A stretch of DNA of 64,000 nt from contig NZ_JAGINT010000002.1 in assembly GCF_017876295.1 (NCBI RefSeq), positions 1,488,001-1,552,000 of the forward strand, given 5' to 3'. The translations under genes and the position numbers were made by a program. The notes beneath the pieces were generated by a model that was given only the letters and a program-made list of their open reading frames with translations, did not search any database and was not told where the DNA came from. Positions 50,412 to 59,478 of this stretch are shown piece by piece (the first letter of the stretch is position 1; each line of letters starts with the position of its first letter). Origin of the DNA: Kribbella aluminosa (lineage in GTDB: Bacteria; Actinomycetota; Actinomycetes; Propionibacteriales; Kribbellaceae).

Positions 50412-51404
50412 ATGTCACGCAACCGCAGCCCCCTGTTGGACCGGCCCGGCGCTGTCGAGGCCGGCGGACTCGACGCCGGTGTCGCCGCGCACTACGGCTC
50501 GGATCTGCGCGAGCAACGTGCACTGGTCGCCGGTTCGGCGTTCGTCGACCTCTCGCACCGCGACGTCGTCACGATCACCGGGCCGGACCGGCTGACCTGG
50601 CTGCACGCGCTGACCACGCAGTACTTCGAGGGGCTCAAGCCCGGGACCTCCACGACGGCGCTGCTGCTGTCGCCGACCGGGCATGTCGAGCACGTGATGT
50701 ACGGCGTGGACGACGGTGAGACGTTCTGGTTGCACACCGAGCCGGGCGCTGCCGCGGCGCTGGTGGACTGGCTGCAGAAGATGGTGTTCATGTCTCGCGT
50801 CGAGATCGCGGACGTGAGCGACGAGTATGCGATCATCTGGCGGCCGGGGGCGCCCCGAGGTGAGCACCTGACGCGGAGTGGTGAGGATTCGCTGGCCGGG
50901 CATGAGGTGTTCCTGCCGCGTGCAGAGTTGGCCGGGCTGGAGGCGGACGCCGCGGGAGTCTGGGCGTACGAGGCGCTTCGGATCGCGGCAGGGCAGCCGC
51001 GGTTCGGGCTGGACACCGACGAGCGCGCGATCCCGAACGAGCTCGGCTGGCTCGGTGTCGGCGTACATCTGAACAAGGGCTGCTATCGCGGTCAGGAGAC
51101 CGTCGCCCGTGTCCACAACCTCGGACGCCCACCGCGCCGCCTGGTCCTGCTGCACCTGGACGGCTCGGTCGACCACCTCCCGGCGCACGGGTACACCGTC
51201 CGCGCCGGCGACAAGCAGGTCGGTTCGATCGGCTCCGCCGCCCGTCACCACGAGCTGGGCCCGATCGCCCTCGCCCTGGTCAAGCGCAACGTCGACCCCG
51301 ACGGCGTGCTCGAGATCGTCGCCGAGGACCAGCCGATTGTGACCGCCACCCAGGAAGTACTGGTCGACCCTGAGGCCGGCCTGCACGTCCGCGCTCGCTT
51401 GTAG
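50412..51404 (+). CDS. ygfZ: folate-binding protein YgfZ (GcvT-like)
   Basis: A 330-residue GcvT-fold protein with the YgfZ signature LNKGCYRGQETVARVHNLG (K-G-C-Y-x-G-Q-E) and an early DLSHRDVVTITGPDRLTWLHALTTQ. YgfZ supports repair and assembly of some iron-sulfur enzymes in a tetrahydrofolate-dependent way. It corresponds to Rv0811c and ends the stretch that is syntenic with M. tuberculosis. It converges with the ROK gene. Confidence 0.93.
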   Translation: MSRNRSPLLDRPGAVEAGGLDAGVAAHYGSDLREQRALVAGSAFVDLSHRDVVTITGPDRLTWLHALTTQYFEGLKPGTSTTALLLSPTGHVEHVMYGVDDGETFWLHTEPGAAAALVDWLQKMVFMSRVEIADVSDEYAIIWRPGAPRGEHLTRSGEDSLAGHEVFLPRAELAGLEADAAGVWAYEALRIAAGQPRFGLDTDERAIPNELGWLGVGVHLNKGCYRGQETVARVHNLGRPPRRLVLLHLDGSVDHLPAHGYTVRAGDKQVGSIGSAARHHELGPIALALVKRNVDPDGVLEIVAEDQPIVTATQEVLVDPEAGLHVRARL

Positions 51405-51407
51405 TAC

Positions 51408-52649
51408 CTACACGCGGAGCCGGCGCCCGCTCGCCGGCAGGCCGGCCTTGCTCGACAGGCCGAGGGTGCGCAGGAACTGTTCGAGGCTGAAGGCCGCCAT
51501 CCCGAGCGCGACCGGGTTGCCGGGGACCTGCGACGCCTCGACCGTCAGATCGGGCAGCGAACCGGGCAGGACGTGATCCGGCAGTTCCAAGCGGACCGCG
51601 GGGATCAGCCAGTCGCTCAGCGCGGACGTCGTCCAGCCGGTGAGGGTGATGTGCGAGATGTTCAGCAGGTTCACCAGGTCGCCGAGCGACGCGGCCAGGT
51701 AGTGCGACGTACGGCGGGCCAGTTCCGCCAGCGCGCTGTCGTCGTGCGCCAGACCGTCCGCGACCGCATCCACGAACCCCCGCTGCTGCGCTTCCCGGAG
51801 CGCGGCGTGGTCCGGGGCAATCTCGGTCAGTGTGGTCTGCAGGCCGCGGACCCCCAGGTACGCCTCGACGCAGCCGCGCCGCCCGCACCGGCACGCCCGG
51901 CCGTCGAGCTGCAGCAGGGTGTGCCCCCACTCGCCGGCGTTGTTCGCCTCGCCGCGCAGCAGCGCGCGGTCGATCACGATCCCGGCGCCGACGCCCGTAC
52001 CGAGGTTGACCACCGCCATGCTCTTCGTCGTCCGGCCGACGCCGAACCACAGCTCCGACAGCGCGACCGCCTTCAGCGGGTTGTCGACGTACACCGGCAG
52101 GCCGAGACGCTCCGCGAGCAGCGCCTCGATGGTCACGTCGTGCCAGTCCCAGTTCGGCGCGAACACCGAGACGCCGGCGTCCGGCCGGACCTGGCCGGGC
52201 ATGCTCACCCCGGCGCCGATGATCTGGTCCCGCCGGATACCGCCGTCCGTGACCGCCGCGTCGATCGCGCGGACGATGCCGTCGACGACGTACGCCTGCC
52301 CGTTCTGGTGCTCGTCGAGCGGGACCTGGCTCTGCCCGAGCGGCTGCAGCAGTACGTCGTACACGGTCGCGTCGACGTACGTCTCGGCGACGTCGATGCC
52401 GAGGATGCGGCCGCGGTCGGGGTCGATGGTGAGCCGCTCGTACGGGCGGCCGACCGTGTTCTGCTCGACGGTCGCGATCCGCAGCACGCCCTCGGACAGG
52501 AACTGGGTGACCAGCGTCGCCACCGTGGCCGTGCTCAGCCCGGTGTGCCGGGCGATCTCCTGCCGGGTCGACGGCCCCAGGGCGAACAGCGCGTGCAGCA
52601 CCTCGAACCGGCTCTCGTTGCGCAGGTCCCGAGATGTCTGCCGCGGCAA
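51408..52649 (-). CDS. ROK family transcriptional regulator
   Basis: A 413-residue NagC/XylR-type regulator: N-terminal winged helix (STRQEIARHTGLSTATVATLVTQFLSEG), then a ROK sugar-kinase-like domain with GIDVAETYVDATVYD, GVGAGIVIDRALLRGEANNAGEWGH and the zinc motif CRCGRRGCVEAYLG. It is the last gene of the sugar operon, 9 bases after the galactosidase, and probably represses that operon from the palindromes near 58221-58253 until a sugar binds. Confidence 0.92.
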   Translation of the reverse strand: MPRQTSRDLRNESRFEVLHALFALGPSTRQEIARHTGLSTATVATLVTQFLSEGVLRIATVEQNTVGRPYERLTIDPDRGRILGIDVAETYVDATVYDVLLQPLGQSQVPLDEHQNGQAYVVDGIVRAIDAAVTDGGIRRDQIIGAGVSMPGQVRPDAGVSVFAPNWDWHDVTIEALLAERLGLPVYVDNPLKAVALSELWFGVGRTTKSMAVVNLGTGVGAGIVIDRALLRGEANNAGEWGHTLLQLDGRACRCGRRGCVEAYLGVRGLQTTLTEIAPDHAALREAQQRGFVDAVADGLAHDDSALAELARRTSHYLAASLGDLVNLLNISHITLTGWTTSALSDWLIPAVRLELPDHVLPGSLPDLTVEASQVPGNPVALGMAAFSLEQFLRTLGLSSKAGLPASGRRLRV

Positions 52650-52658
52650 GGTTCTCCC

Positions 52659-55103
52659 CTAGGTACTCTCGATCCTGACTGCCCGAAGCTCCGGTGTGCC
52701 CGGTCCGTCGACGCCCTGGACCAGCAGCGCCAGCCCGGACCAGCCCGGCGGGATCCACAGTACGTCGGGATCGCCGCCGGAGAACGCCGGCCGGTCGCCG
52801 AGCCAGACGCGTCCGAGGCATTCCCCGGACGCCCACCCGGTGACCCGGACCTGAGCGCCCTCGGGCCGTACCAGCGCCCCATTCTCCAACGTTGGAAGCG
52901 TCAGGTCGAGCCAGGCCTCCTCGCCCGGCCGGAGCGTGAGCGGCAGCTCGATGTCGAGACCTGCCTCGCGCCGGGACGCGAACTCGGTCAGTAGCTCGTC
53001 GTTCTGCGCCGAGCACGTCCAGTCACGAACCGGGCTCAGCGTGAGCAGTTCGGCACGGAGACCGCCGGCGCTCGGGTCGTGCGGGAGCGTCAGTGAGACC
53101 TGCTTGGTGCCCGCGGGCAGGAGCGCCCACGGATCCTCGCGGTGGACCGTCAGCGCCTCGCCGTCGTCGACGGTCACGCTGACCGGGGCGCGGACGCCGT
53201 CCAGGTGCAGGGCGGCCGGCGTCTTGGTGTCGACCCGGCGCGTGTAGGTGATCGGCGTCCCGACTCGGGTGCTGCTCCAGCCGGCCAGGTTGCGCACCGG
53301 AGCCGGGGCGCCGGCCCAGTGGCCGTCGACCGTCCAGAGCGCGGAGATGTCCTGCGCCCCGACGACGTTCCACATCGTGCCGAGGCCGCGCAGCGAACCG
53401 AGCCGCATCGACGGCAGCCGTACGTCGTCGAAGTTCGCGTGGCCCCAGATCTCGGCAGTGGCCCGGAGCTCGCCCTCGAGCCCGCGGACGTCGATGCGCT
53501 CGGTCGCCCCGAAGCCGGCCAGTGTGTGCACGCGGCCGCCGATCGACAGGTCGACGATGTCGGCCGCGCCGACCAGCAGCAGCTCGCCGGTCAGGTCGGT
53601 GGTCGTCGCGTACGTCCCGCGCCCGCGGTGCACGCCGAGCAACTCCAGCGGCGGTGGAACCTCATACGTTCCGGCCGGGATCGCGGGCGGCGCCGACGTA
53701 CGTCGCTGTACGTTCGGACGATGCGTGCCGGGGGCGTCCGGCGGAGCGACCTCCGGCGGCGGCTCGACGGTGACCGTGACGCCTTCGACGATCCGCGACG
53801 TACCGACCGGAATCTCTTCGGTGGTGCTCCCAACGATCACGGTCACCGGCACGGACGAGCAGAACAGCAGGTCGTCCCGCGCAGCCATCAGATCGGCCGA
53901 CGCGAGGCGCAGCGTGGTCTCGCCGAGCGGCAGGTCGAGCAGCATCAGCGGGCAGGAGTCGGCGGCCACCGCGACCGTGGTCCCTGCGATGGTCGCGTGA
54001 CCGTCCTCGGTGCCGAGGTTCGGTACGGCGACCAGGCGGCCGCCACCGTCCAGGTCCAGCACCGAGTGCGACGAGCTCGTCGGGAAGTCGGCGCTCACCT
54101 CGATCGGCGCGCCCGGAGTGGCCGCGGCCAGTCGCGGCCCGAGCGCCTGCAGCACCCACGCGAGCACCTGCGCCTCGGCGTACTCCGGACGCTCCACGCC
54201 GGTGGACGACACGTAGCCGCCGAAGTCGTACCCGTGGCTCATGAAGTTCCCGGGCCGTCCCCAGTTCCCGGTCGAGGGGGCGTAGCCGAAGTTCCATCCC
54301 GAGGACTGCAGGTACGGCGCGATCAGCGAGGCGCCGCTCGCGAGCAACCGGCGGAGCGTCCGGTGCCGCCGGTTCGTCTCGGTGACGAGCAGCGGCAGCC
54401 CACGCTCCGCGAGCAGTCGCGCGTACCGCCGTACCTCCTCCTCCACGAACGGCGAGCCGTCGTCCGGATAGAAGTTGCAGGCCGGTACGACGTCCGCGAC
54501 GTCGCCGGTGGCCCCGAACAGATCACCCTGACCGGAACACGCGATCAGCGGTACGTCGATGCCGTGGGCAACGGCCAGGTCGCGCAACGCGGAGATGTAG
54601 CCGGGCCGGTCGGCGCAGTCGAAGAAGTCCAGTTCGTTCTCGAGCTGGACCATGATCACCGTGCCGCCCGCACCGTGCTGACGGGCCGCCAGGATCGGCA
54701 GCACCTGGTCGAACCAGGCAGTCACCTGCGCGAGGTACCGCGGCTCGTTCTGCCGGACGCGCAGCGCGGGGTCGAGTCCGAGCCAGGCGGGCAGCGCACC
54801 GCCGTCCCATTCCGAGCAGATGTACGGACCTGGGCGGGCGATGACGTGCAGCCCGGTCTCGGCCGCGAGGTCCAGGAACGCGGCGACGTCCCGGCGGCCG
54901 TCGAACGCCCAGCGACCGGGGGAGAGCTCGTGGAAGTTCCAGGGCAGGTAGACGTCCACGCACGTGTACCCGGACCCGCGGACCTGCTCGAGACGCTCCC
55001 GCCACTGCTCCCGCGGCAACCGGAAGTAGAACAGCGACGCGCACAGCACGACCTGCGGTGTGCCGTCGATGGTGATGCCGCGCGCATCAAGAGAGACTGT
55101 CAC
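52659..55103 (-). CDS. glycoside hydrolase family 35 beta-galactosidase
   Basis: An 814-residue intracellular enzyme. The N-terminal GH35 barrel has REQWRERLEQVRGSGYTCVDVYLPWNFHE, RPGPYICSEWDGGALPAWL, acid/base Glu in MVQLENELDFF and a candidate nucleophile in LLVTETNRRH. It is followed by beta domains (~430-814), the last with a jelly-roll-like WIPPGWSGLALLVQGVDG. There is no signal peptide, so the imported oligosaccharide is cut in the cytoplasm. GTG 55103 overlaps the permease stop as GTGA; reading further upstream enters the permease genes out of frame. Confidence 0.9.
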   Translation of the reverse strand: MTVSLDARGITIDGTPQVVLCASLFYFRLPREQWRERLEQVRGSGYTCVDVYLPWNFHELSPGRWAFDGRRDVAAFLDLAAETGLHVIARPGPYICSEWDGGALPAWLGLDPALRVRQNEPRYLAQVTAWFDQVLPILAARQHGAGGTVIMVQLENELDFFDCADRPGYISALRDLAVAHGIDVPLIACSGQGDLFGATGDVADVVPACNFYPDDGSPFVEEEVRRYARLLAERGLPLLVTETNRRHRTLRRLLASGASLIAPYLQSSGWNFGYAPSTGNWGRPGNFMSHGYDFGGYVSSTGVERPEYAEAQVLAWVLQALGPRLAAATPGAPIEVSADFPTSSSHSVLDLDGGGRLVAVPNLGTEDGHATIAGTTVAVAADSCPLMLLDLPLGETTLRLASADLMAARDDLLFCSSVPVTVIVGSTTEEIPVGTSRIVEGVTVTVEPPPEVAPPDAPGTHRPNVQRRTSAPPAIPAGTYEVPPPLELLGVHRGRGTYATTTDLTGELLLVGAADIVDLSIGGRVHTLAGFGATERIDVRGLEGELRATAEIWGHANFDDVRLPSMRLGSLRGLGTMWNVVGAQDISALWTVDGHWAGAPAPVRNLAGWSSTRVGTPITYTRRVDTKTPAALHLDGVRAPVSVTVDDGEALTVHREDPWALLPAGTKQVSLTLPHDPSAGGLRAELLTLSPVRDWTCSAQNDELLTEFASRREAGLDIELPLTLRPGEEAWLDLTLPTLENGALVRPEGAQVRVTGWASGECLGRVWLGDRPAFSGGDPDVLWIPPGWSGLALLVQGVDGPGTPELRAVRIEST

Positions 55104-56008
55104 TTGACCCCTGCGCTTCCGCCGCTGATGTCCATCTCGTACAGGTACCGCTGTCCCAGGTAGTACACCAGGATCATCGGCAGCGTGAGCAGGATGGACC
55201 CGACCATCACCAGGTTCCACGGGGGCGACTGCAGAGCCTGCGACGTACTGGTGATGTACTGCACGCCCAGTGCGAGCGGCATCTTGGACTCGTCGTTCAG
55301 GTAGATCAGCGGGCCCATGAAGTCGCCCCAGGTAGCGGTCAGCGTGAAGATGCCGATCGCGATCAGGACCGGTGCAAGCATCGGCAGCATGATCCGCCGG
55401 TAGATGCCGAAGAAGCCCAGCCCGTCGACCATCGCGGCCTCGTCGATCTCGCTCGGCAGCCGGGAGACGAACTGCCGGACCAGGAACACGTTGAAGGCGT
55501 TCGAGAAGAAGTTCGGCACGATCAGCGGCAGGTAGGTATTCACCCAGCCGAGGTCCTTGAACAGGATGAACTGCGGGATCATCGTGATCTGGGACGGGAT
55601 CATCATGGTCGCGATCACCACGATGAACAGCGCGTTCTTGCCTGGCGCCCGCAACCGCGCGAACGCGTAGCCCACCAGCCCGCTGGACAGCATCTGGCCG
55701 AGCACCGCGCCGGCCGAGATGATCACCGAGTTCAGCAGGAAGCGCTGCATCGGCAGGTCGGTACCGAACACCCGGGTGAGGTTCTCCCAGTGGAACTCCC
55801 GCGGCAGGATCGTGAAGGTGTTCGCGTTCACCGTCTGGTCGCTGGACAACGCGATCGACACCACGAACACCAGCGGCACGCACAGCACCGCCGACACCAG
55901 GATCAGCGTCGCGTAGCTGAACGGAGACGCGCGGAACACCCCGACGACGCGTTCCTTCGTCGTACTGCGCTCCCGCGCCGGAGTCGCTGCGGAGAGTGCG
56001 GTGGCCAT
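55100..56008 (-). CDS. carbohydrate ABC transporter permease (MalG type)
   Basis: A 302-residue permease with six helices and the EAA loop EIDEAAMVDGLGFFGIYRRIMLPMLAP. It pairs with the MalF-type permease directly upstream (abutting genes). No ATPase gene is in the operon, so a shared MsiK-like ATPase elsewhere is expected. Confidence 0.94.
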   Translation of the reverse strand: MATALSAATPARERSTTKERVVGVFRASPFSYATLILVSAVLCVPLVFVVSIALSSDQTVNANTFTILPREFHWENLTRVFGTDLPMQRFLLNSVIISAGAVLGQMLSSGLVGYAFARLRAPGKNALFIVVIATMMIPSQITMIPQFILFKDLGWVNTYLPLIVPNFFSNAFNVFLVRQFVSRLPSEIDEAAMVDGLGFFGIYRRIMLPMLAPVLIAIGIFTLTATWGDFMGPLIYLNDESKMPLALGVQYITSTSQALQSPPWNLVMVGSILLTLPMILVYYLGQRYLYEMDISGGSAGVK

Positions 56009-56896
56009 CTACTTCACCTCGGTTTCGTAGAACACCCAGCGGCGGGCCGTACGGAAGGCGAGCAGCGTGAACACCAGGATGACCAGGAACAACAGCCACG
56101 AGACCGCCGAGGCGTAGCCCATCTTGTAGAACGAGAACGCCTGGTCGAACAGCAGCGGCACCATCGTCTGGCTGGCGTTGTTCGGCCCGCCCTTGGTCAG
56201 GATGTACACCTGGGAGAACACCTGGAACGCGCCGATCAGCCCCATGATCAGGTTGAAGAAGATGATCGGTGTCAGCTGCGGGACGGTGATGCTCCAGAAC
56301 TGCCGGATCGGTGAGGCGCCGTCCACCTCGGCTGCCTCGTAGAGCTCCCGCGGGATGCCTTTCATTGCCGCGAGCAACAGTACGGTGGCACCGCCGGCGC
56401 CCCACACGGACAGCAGGATCAGCGCGGGCTTCACCCACGCCGCTTCCAGCAACCACGACGGGCCGGGAATGCCGAACAGGCCCAGTGCGTCGTTCAGCGG
56501 GCCGGACGGCGCGAGCACCATCTTGAAGATCATCGCGGTGGCAACCAGTGGGACCAGCGTCGGCAGGTAGATCAGCGTCCGGAACAGCTTGCGGGCGCGA
56601 ACCTGCTTGTTCAGCAGGTTCGCCAGCCACAGACCGATCACCAGTCCGAGCGGAACCGAGATCGCGGCGTAGTAGAACGTGTTCCACAACGCCTTCCAGA
56701 ACACCGGGTCGTCGGTGAGCAGCCGGGTGTAGTTCTGCAGCCCGACCCACTTCGGCGGCGTGAACGAGTCCCAGTCGGTGAGCGAGATGTAGATCGACGC
56801 GATCATCGGCCCCAGCAGGAAGACCACGAAGCCGATGATCCACGGCGATGCGAACAGGTAGAACCAGAGCGCCTCGCGGCGCCGCAGTTTCGACAT
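56009..56896 (-). CDS. carbohydrate ABC transporter permease (MalF type)
   Basis: A 295-residue permease with six helices and the EAA loop PRELYEAAEVDGASPIRQFWSITVPQLTP. ATG 56896 shares its A with the TGA of the binding-protein gene. The product begins MSKLRRREALWFYLFASPWIIGF, typical for the family. Confidence 0.94.
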   Translation of the reverse strand: MSKLRRREALWFYLFASPWIIGFVVFLLGPMIASIYISLTDWDSFTPPKWVGLQNYTRLLTDDPVFWKALWNTFYYAAISVPLGLVIGLWLANLLNKQVRARKLFRTLIYLPTLVPLVATAMIFKMVLAPSGPLNDALGLFGIPGPSWLLEAAWVKPALILLSVWGAGGATVLLLAAMKGIPRELYEAAEVDGASPIRQFWSITVPQLTPIIFFNLIMGLIGAFQVFSQVYILTKGGPNNASQTMVPLLFDQAFSFYKMGYASAVSWLLFLVILVFTLLAFRTARRWVFYETEVK

Positions 56897-58197
56897 CAGC
56901 TCGACTTGACGATGGACTCGAGCTGCTTCTGGATCGCGGTCAGCGCGGTCCGTGCGTCCTGCTTGCCCAGCCAGAAGTCGGCCAGCCCGTCGTCGAACGC
57001 CTTCTGCAGCTCGTTCCACTGCGGGATGAACGGCGCCCGGTAGACGAAGCCGCTCGACTCACCGAACACGTTCAGGTTCACCGGCTTGGTCATCCACGAC
57101 GGCTTCAGGAACGCGTCGCTCTTCTGTACGTCGAGGTTCGCCGGCACGTCCTGGCCGGTGGCGATGATCTGCTGCTGCGCGTCCGGTGACGTGAGGAAGT
57201 CGATCGCCTTGAACGCCGCCTGCGGGTTCTTCGCCGTACGGGAGATCGCGAGGCCACTGCCGAACGCGGTGACAGCCTGCTGCTTGCCCTTCCACAGCGG
57301 TGCGATGTCCCACTCGATCTTCGACTTCGTCAGGCCGCCGATACCCCAGAAACCGGTGGTGTTGACCGCGACCTTGCCGTTCGCGAACGCCTGGTCGCCG
57401 CCGACGTCCGCGCCCATGTTCGCGTAGTCCTTCTGGGTCGGTACGACGCCGTGCTTGAAGATCAGGTCGCCGGCCCACTGCAGCGCCTCGACCACCTCGT
57501 CGGAGGCGACTGCCGGCTTGCCGCTGTCGTCGATGATCTTGCCGCCGTTCTGGTACACGAAGCTCCACCACTGCGCCCACCAGCCCGAACCGGCGTACCC
57601 CCACTGCTTGCCCGGCACGGTCAGCTCCTTGAACGCCGACAGCGCGTCGTCCCAGGTCCAGTCCGCGCTCGGTGCCTTGACGCCCTTGGCCGCGAACAGC
57701 GCCTTGTTGTAGAACACGATCATCGCGCCGGACCGGTCCGGGATCGCGTAGACCTTGTCCTGGTACGAGTACAGCTTCCCGATCGAGCCGAACCGCTTCT
57801 GCAGGTCGAGGCCGGCCTTGCTCGCCAGGTCGTCGAGCGGCTGGATCTGGTTCTTGCTCGAGTACACGTTGACGCTCTCGGCGACCTGCATGATGTCCGG
57901 ACCCTTGCCGCCGGCAATCATCGTCTGCACCTTCTGCGCGTACCCGTCGTTCGGGATCAGCTGCAGCGTGATCTTCAGCTTCGGGTACTTCCGCGTGACC
58001 AGGTCGATCCGCTTCTGGTACGTCGTCTTGTCGTTCTCGCCGCCCCACACCGTCATCACCAGGTCGGCGGCTTCCGCGTCGCCCGAGGCGGTGGCGGTCT
58101 TGTTGTCCGATCCGCAGGCCGTCAGCGTGATGACGCCGGCCGCCAGTCCCATTCCGAGAAATCCACGCCGTCCCAGCCGTGTCCCGTCCATCGTCAT
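56896..58197 (-). CDS. sugar-binding lipoprotein of ABC transporter
   Basis: A 433-residue extracellular solute-binding protein (family 1). The signal peptide contains a twin-arginine motif (GRRGFLGMG) and a lipobox ending TLTAC (Cys28), so it may be exported by Tat and lipid-anchored. The body has VMTVWGGENDKTTYQKRIDLV and the C-terminal FLTSPDAQQQIIATGQDVPAN. ATG 58197 follows GGAGGGTCAGGCG. First gene of the operon. Confidence 0.93.
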   Translation of the reverse strand: MTMDGTRLGRRGFLGMGLAAGVITLTACGSDNKTATASGDAEAADLVMTVWGGENDKTTYQKRIDLVTRKYPKLKITLQLIPNDGYAQKVQTMIAGGKGPDIMQVAESVNVYSSKNQIQPLDDLASKAGLDLQKRFGSIGKLYSYQDKVYAIPDRSGAMIVFYNKALFAAKGVKAPSADWTWDDALSAFKELTVPGKQWGYAGSGWWAQWWSFVYQNGGKIIDDSGKPAVASDEVVEALQWAGDLIFKHGVVPTQKDYANMGADVGGDQAFANGKVAVNTTGFWGIGGLTKSKIEWDIAPLWKGKQQAVTAFGSGLAISRTAKNPQAAFKAIDFLTSPDAQQQIIATGQDVPANLDVQKSDAFLKPSWMTKPVNLNVFGESSGFVYRAPFIPQWNELQKAFDDGLADFWLGKQDARTALTAIQKQLESIVKSS

Positions 58198-58220
58198 CGC
58201 CTGACCCTCCAGCATGTTGG

Positions 58221-58293
58221 ACCCTGAGGGTTTCTGTTCAACCCTGAGGGTTTGGGTGGCGGTTAAACTAACCATTGGAATAATCGTTGACAA
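58221..58293 (-). promoter_or_regulatory. promoter and tandem palindromic operators of the sugar operon
   Basis: On the minus strand a -35 TTGTCA (58293-58288), a 17-base spacer and a -10 TAGTTT (58270-58265) are seen. A palindrome GGTTA-AAC-TAACC (58261-58273) covers the -10. Just downstream, two copies of ACCCTGAGGGT (58221-58231 and 58241-58251), each a palindrome with a central G, lie exactly 20 bases apart between the start of transcription and the first gene. They are good candidate sites for the ROK regulator. Confidence 0.7.
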
Positions 58294-58359
58294 GACCTCG
58301 GCCCCCGAAACCCCAAACCGTGACCCAGCCCCCGCCCTCCCCGGCGGTGCGTCGGGATC

Positions 58360-58398
58360 GGGAGGGTTCCGTCCCGGATCGGGGAGAATCCTCCCCAA
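58360..58398. repeat. dispersed intergenic palindromic repeat, copy 2
   Basis: Read on the minus strand this segment starts TTGGGGAGGATT and includes CGGGACGGAA, matching copy 1 at 23128-23172 with a few changes. The arms GGGAGGGTT and AATCCTCCCC form a hairpin. Confidence 0.6.
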
Positions 58399-58459
58399 GT
58401 GGGTGAGCTGTGTGCCGGATCATTCGCAACAGGGTGTTTTGCACCTGTACAGTTCAGCC

Positions 58460-59461
58460 GTGACCGAACCTGTGATCCTGGCCGACGTCGTCCGCAGCGG
58501 CTTCGTCGAAGGCCACCACCGCGGCTCCGTCGTGGTGACCAGCCCCGACGGCTCCGTCGAGTGGTCCGCCGGCATCGTGGACGAGCCGATGTTCCCGCGC
58601 TCCTCCAACAAACCCATGCAAGCCCTCGGCATGCTCCGCAACGGCCTCCCCCTCACCAACGAACTCCTCGCCCTGGCCGCCGCCTCCCACTCCGGCGAAC
58701 AGTTCCACCTGGACGGCGTACGCGAGATCCTCGCGGGTGTCGGTCTGGACGAGACCGCGCTGCGTACGCCGGCGTCCTACCCACTGGACGATCAGAGTCG
58801 CGACGAATGGATCCGGGCCGGTCACGCGCAGGAACGCATCACGATGAACTGCTCCGGCAAACACGCCGCGATGATCGCGACCTGCGTCCAGAACGGCTGG
58901 CCGATCCACGACCCGGCCCGCGAGAAGAGCCCGGACGGCGTCTGGGGACGCGACGACTACCGCTCTCCGGAACACCCGCTGCAGCAGGCGATCCGGCTAG
59001 CCATCGAGGACACTGCGGGTGAGAAGGTCGCCCACGTGGCGGTCGACGGCTGCGGAGCTCCCCTCGTCGCCATCAGCCTCGCCGGCCTCGCCCGCTCGTT
59101 CGGCCTGTTCGCGGCGGCACCTCCTGAAACCTTCGAAGGACGCATCGCAACGGCCTTCCGGCAGTACCCTGAGTACGCCAGCGGAAGCAGACGCGACGAA
59201 GCCGCTCTGATGCGCGCCGTACCCGGTCTGTTCTGCAAGATCGGTGCGGAGGGCGTGTACGCCGCTGGGCTCGCGGACGGTCGTGGAATCGCGGTGAAGA
59301 TCGAGGACGGCGCAACGCGAGCCTCGTCGGTCGCCATCGCTGCCACCCTCCGCCGTTTCGGCCTCGACCACGAGGCAATCGACAAGCAAGTCTGCTTCCC
59401 GCTGTACGGCGGCAGTGTCGAGGTCGGCGCGGTCCGACCGAACCCCGCTGTCTTCGGCTGA
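58460..59461 (+). CDS. asparaginase II family protein
   Basis: A 333-residue protein of the Rhizobium-type asparaginase (PF06089) family: SSNKPMQALGMLRNGLPL, ALAAASHSGEQFHLDGV, MNCSGKHAAMIATCVQNGW and VDGCGAPLVAISLAGLARSF. It hydrolyses L-asparagine to aspartate and ammonia, probably in the cytoplasm. GTG 58460 is set by homology (VILADVVRSGFVEGHHRGSVV follows closely); longer readings would cross the palindromic repeat. Confidence 0.9.
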   Translation: MTEPVILADVVRSGFVEGHHRGSVVVTSPDGSVEWSAGIVDEPMFPRSSNKPMQALGMLRNGLPLTNELLALAAASHSGEQFHLDGVREILAGVGLDETALRTPASYPLDDQSRDEWIRAGHAQERITMNCSGKHAAMIATCVQNGWPIHDPAREKSPDGVWGRDDYRSPEHPLQQAIRLAIEDTAGEKVAHVAVDGCGAPLVAISLAGLARSFGLFAAAPPETFEGRIATAFRQYPEYASGSRRDEAALMRAVPGLFCKIGAEGVYAAGLADGRGIAVKIEDGATRASSVAIAATLRRFGLDHEAIDKQVCFPLYGGSVEVGAVRPNPAVFG

Positions 59462-59478
59462 GTCCGAGGCGGACGGGA

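Noticed and set aside
55104..56843. Upstream extension of the GH35 gene giving a ~1,390-residue protein
   Set aside because: The added 580 residues are an out-of-frame reading of two permease genes, Arg/His/Gly-rich, and a coupled GTG at 55103 gives a normal GH35 N-terminus.
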